Of a stretch of 64,000 bases of DNA, positions 62,901 through 64,000 are shown piece after piece. The position numbers and the translations under genes are program-made. This DNA comes from Blastocystis sp. Blastoise (taxonomy: Eukaryota > Sar > Bigyra > Opalinata > Blastocystidae): assembly GCA_039096225.1 (NCBI GenBank), contig JBBPEB010000025.1, forward strand, positions 765,501 through 829,500, read 5' to 3'. Under the pieces are notes generated by a model. That model saw nothing but the letters and a program-made list of their open reading frames with translations, had not been told where the DNA came from and made no database searches. The first letter of the stretch is position 1. Each line of letters begins with the position of its first letter.

Positions 62901-64000
62901 TTATAATAATAATTGTAGTGGTAAATGTTTAGAAGGTTATTATTGTTTAGAAGGATCTATATCATCAATTGAAAATGAATGTGGTAATGCAAATGTATAT
63001 TGTCCTTTAGGTTCTTCTTCTCCTATTAATGTTCCTTTAGGTTCTTATTCTATTCCTCTTGATGTTAATTCTACAATTCGTTCTAATTTTGTTATTTGTG
63101 AAGAAGGTAATTATTGTATAGAAGGTATTAAATATTCTTGTCCATCTGGTTCTTATGGTAATGAAACTGGTCTTTATAATAATAATTGTAGTGGTAAATG
63201 TTTAGAAGGTTATTATTGTTTAGAAGGATCTATATCATCAATTGAAAATGAATGTGGTAATGCAAATGTATATTGTCCTTTAGGTTCTTCTTCTCCTATT
63301 AATGTTCCTTTAGGTTCTTATTCTATTCCTCTTGATGTTAATTCTACAATTCGTTCTAATTTTGTTATTTGTGAAGAAGGTAATTATTGTATAGAAGGTA
63401 TTAAATATTCTTGTCCATCTGGTTCTTATGGTAATGAAACTGGTCTTTATAATAATAATTGTAGTGGTAAATGTTTAGAAGGTTATTATTGTTTAGAAGG
63501 ATCTATATCATCAATTGAAAATGAATGTGGTAATGCAAATGTATATTGTCCTTTAGGTTCTTCTTCTCCTATTAATGTTCCTTTAGGTTCTTATTCTATT
63601 CCTCTTGATGTTAATTCTACAATTCGTTCTAATTTTGTTATTTGTGAAGAAGGTAATTATTGTATAGAAGGTATTAAATATTCTTGTCCATCTGGTTCTT
63701 ATGGTAATGAAACTGGTCTTTATAATAATAATTGTAGTGGTAAATGTTTAGAAGGTTATTATTGTTTAGAAGGATCTATATCATCAATTGAAAATGAATG
63801 TGGTAATGCAAATGTATATTGTCCTTTAGGTTCTTCTTCTCCTATTAATGTTCCTTTAGGTTCTTATTCTATTCCTCTTGATGTTAATTCTACAATTCGT
63901 TCTAATTTTGTTATTTGTGAAGAAGGTAATTATTGTATAGAAGGTATTAAATATTCTTGTCCATCTGGTTCTTATGGTAATGAAACTGGTCTTTATAATA
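53962..64000 (+). CDS. Giant secreted Cys-rich repeat protein, 3' end outside window
   Basis: Exons 53962-54115, 54151-54192, 54228-54320, 54357-54436, 54470-54548 and 54587 to beyond 64000, in phase throughout (at least 3287 residues). Residues 1-22 (MQNFKTAIFLLWLFFIPGFC) are a signal peptide. Next come varied Cys modules, including CPKGTFRTITGG and CEKCAAGTYSTT, which fit the ephrin-receptor/GCC2-GCC3 pattern. From 54733 a 91-residue unit repeats about 34 times. Each unit has eight Cys and three potential N-glycosylation sites (NST, NET, NCS). The copies look identical at the DNA level except for one Asn-to-Ser change. Related to the secreted protein at 31156-34033. Inferred: an extended surface or matrix protein, perhaps an adhesin. 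Ligand and C-terminus unknown. Confidence 0.9.
54733..64000 (+). repeat. 273-bp tandem coding repeat, about 34 copies
   Basis: The landmark agaaggttattattg occurs at 54741, 55014, 55287 and so on, period 273 bp = 91 codons, to the window end without a stop. By eye the only difference among complete copies is A to G at 58718 (Asn to Ser). The first copy differs from the rest at its upstream boundary (acgttgaaatg instead of agtggtaaatg). The array continues past the window. Confidence 0.97.

Noticed and set aside
54733-64000. Regular repeat array considered as CRISPR or satellite DNA
   Set aside because: Period 273 bp with no spacers, fully open in one frame with conserved Cys spacing and continuous with a signal-peptide gene; it is coding.

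Overview
This is nuclear DNA from an AT-rich eukaryote, most likely a protist. Genes are densely interrupted by short GT-AG introns, many of them almost pure (TA)n. I rebuilt 13 spliced genes by joining exons by hand. For 12 of them every exon sum is divisible by three and the products match known families along their length. The thirteenth, a CXC gene, closes in frame from an assumed internal start. The standard code fits: nearly every host gene ends in TAA, and TAG is never used. I cannot name the species. The plant-type DYRK kinase, the S1/P1 nuclease and the Cys-rich secreted proteins do not settle it.

Layout. 1-5.6 kb (+): mitochondrial i-AAA protease (YME1/FtsH type) with a poly-Asn tail, then a PLAT domain fused to a PTC7-type PP2C phosphatase. 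7.6-16.7 kb (-): a 1307-residue plant-type DYRK kinase and a long-chain acyl-CoA synthetase with an N-myristoylation-like start. 17.2-20.0 kb: tRNA-Val(GAC) on the minus strand, then ESF1 (rRNA processing) on the plus strand. 21.0-29.6 kb (-): LIN54/tesmin-type CXC protein, CDC5 (spliceosomal NineTeen complex) and ALADIN (nuclear pore), with one unrecognised small plus-strand ORF among them. 31.2-34.0 kb (-): secreted Cys-rich protein. 35.1-43.9 kb: a four-helix membrane protein (+), CNOT2 (-), a P/PCL-type cyclin (-) and a membrane-anchored S1/P1 nuclease (+).

From 45.6 to 53.1 kb the window is transposon territory. A decayed hAT transposase gene is interrupted by related non-autonomous hAT elements, one with a perfect 8-bp target duplication. 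These elements form a roughly 1.2-kb inverted repeat. Two 181-bp hAT-type MITEs, each with its own perfect 8-bp target duplication, lie in opposite orientation nearby. From 53.96 kb to the window end a secreted Cys-rich protein runs off the edge. It contains about 34 copies of a 273-bp (91-residue) unit that look identical except for one base, and it is related to the secreted protein at 31-34 kb.

Most genes are housekeeping genes (mitochondrial proteolysis, signalling, lipid activation, rRNA processing, splicing, nuclear pore, mRNA decay) and do not form one pathway. The most unusual points are three introns that keep frame only if they end in TG instead of AG, the homogenised giant repeat protein, and the nested hAT/MITE locus with intact insertion footprints.
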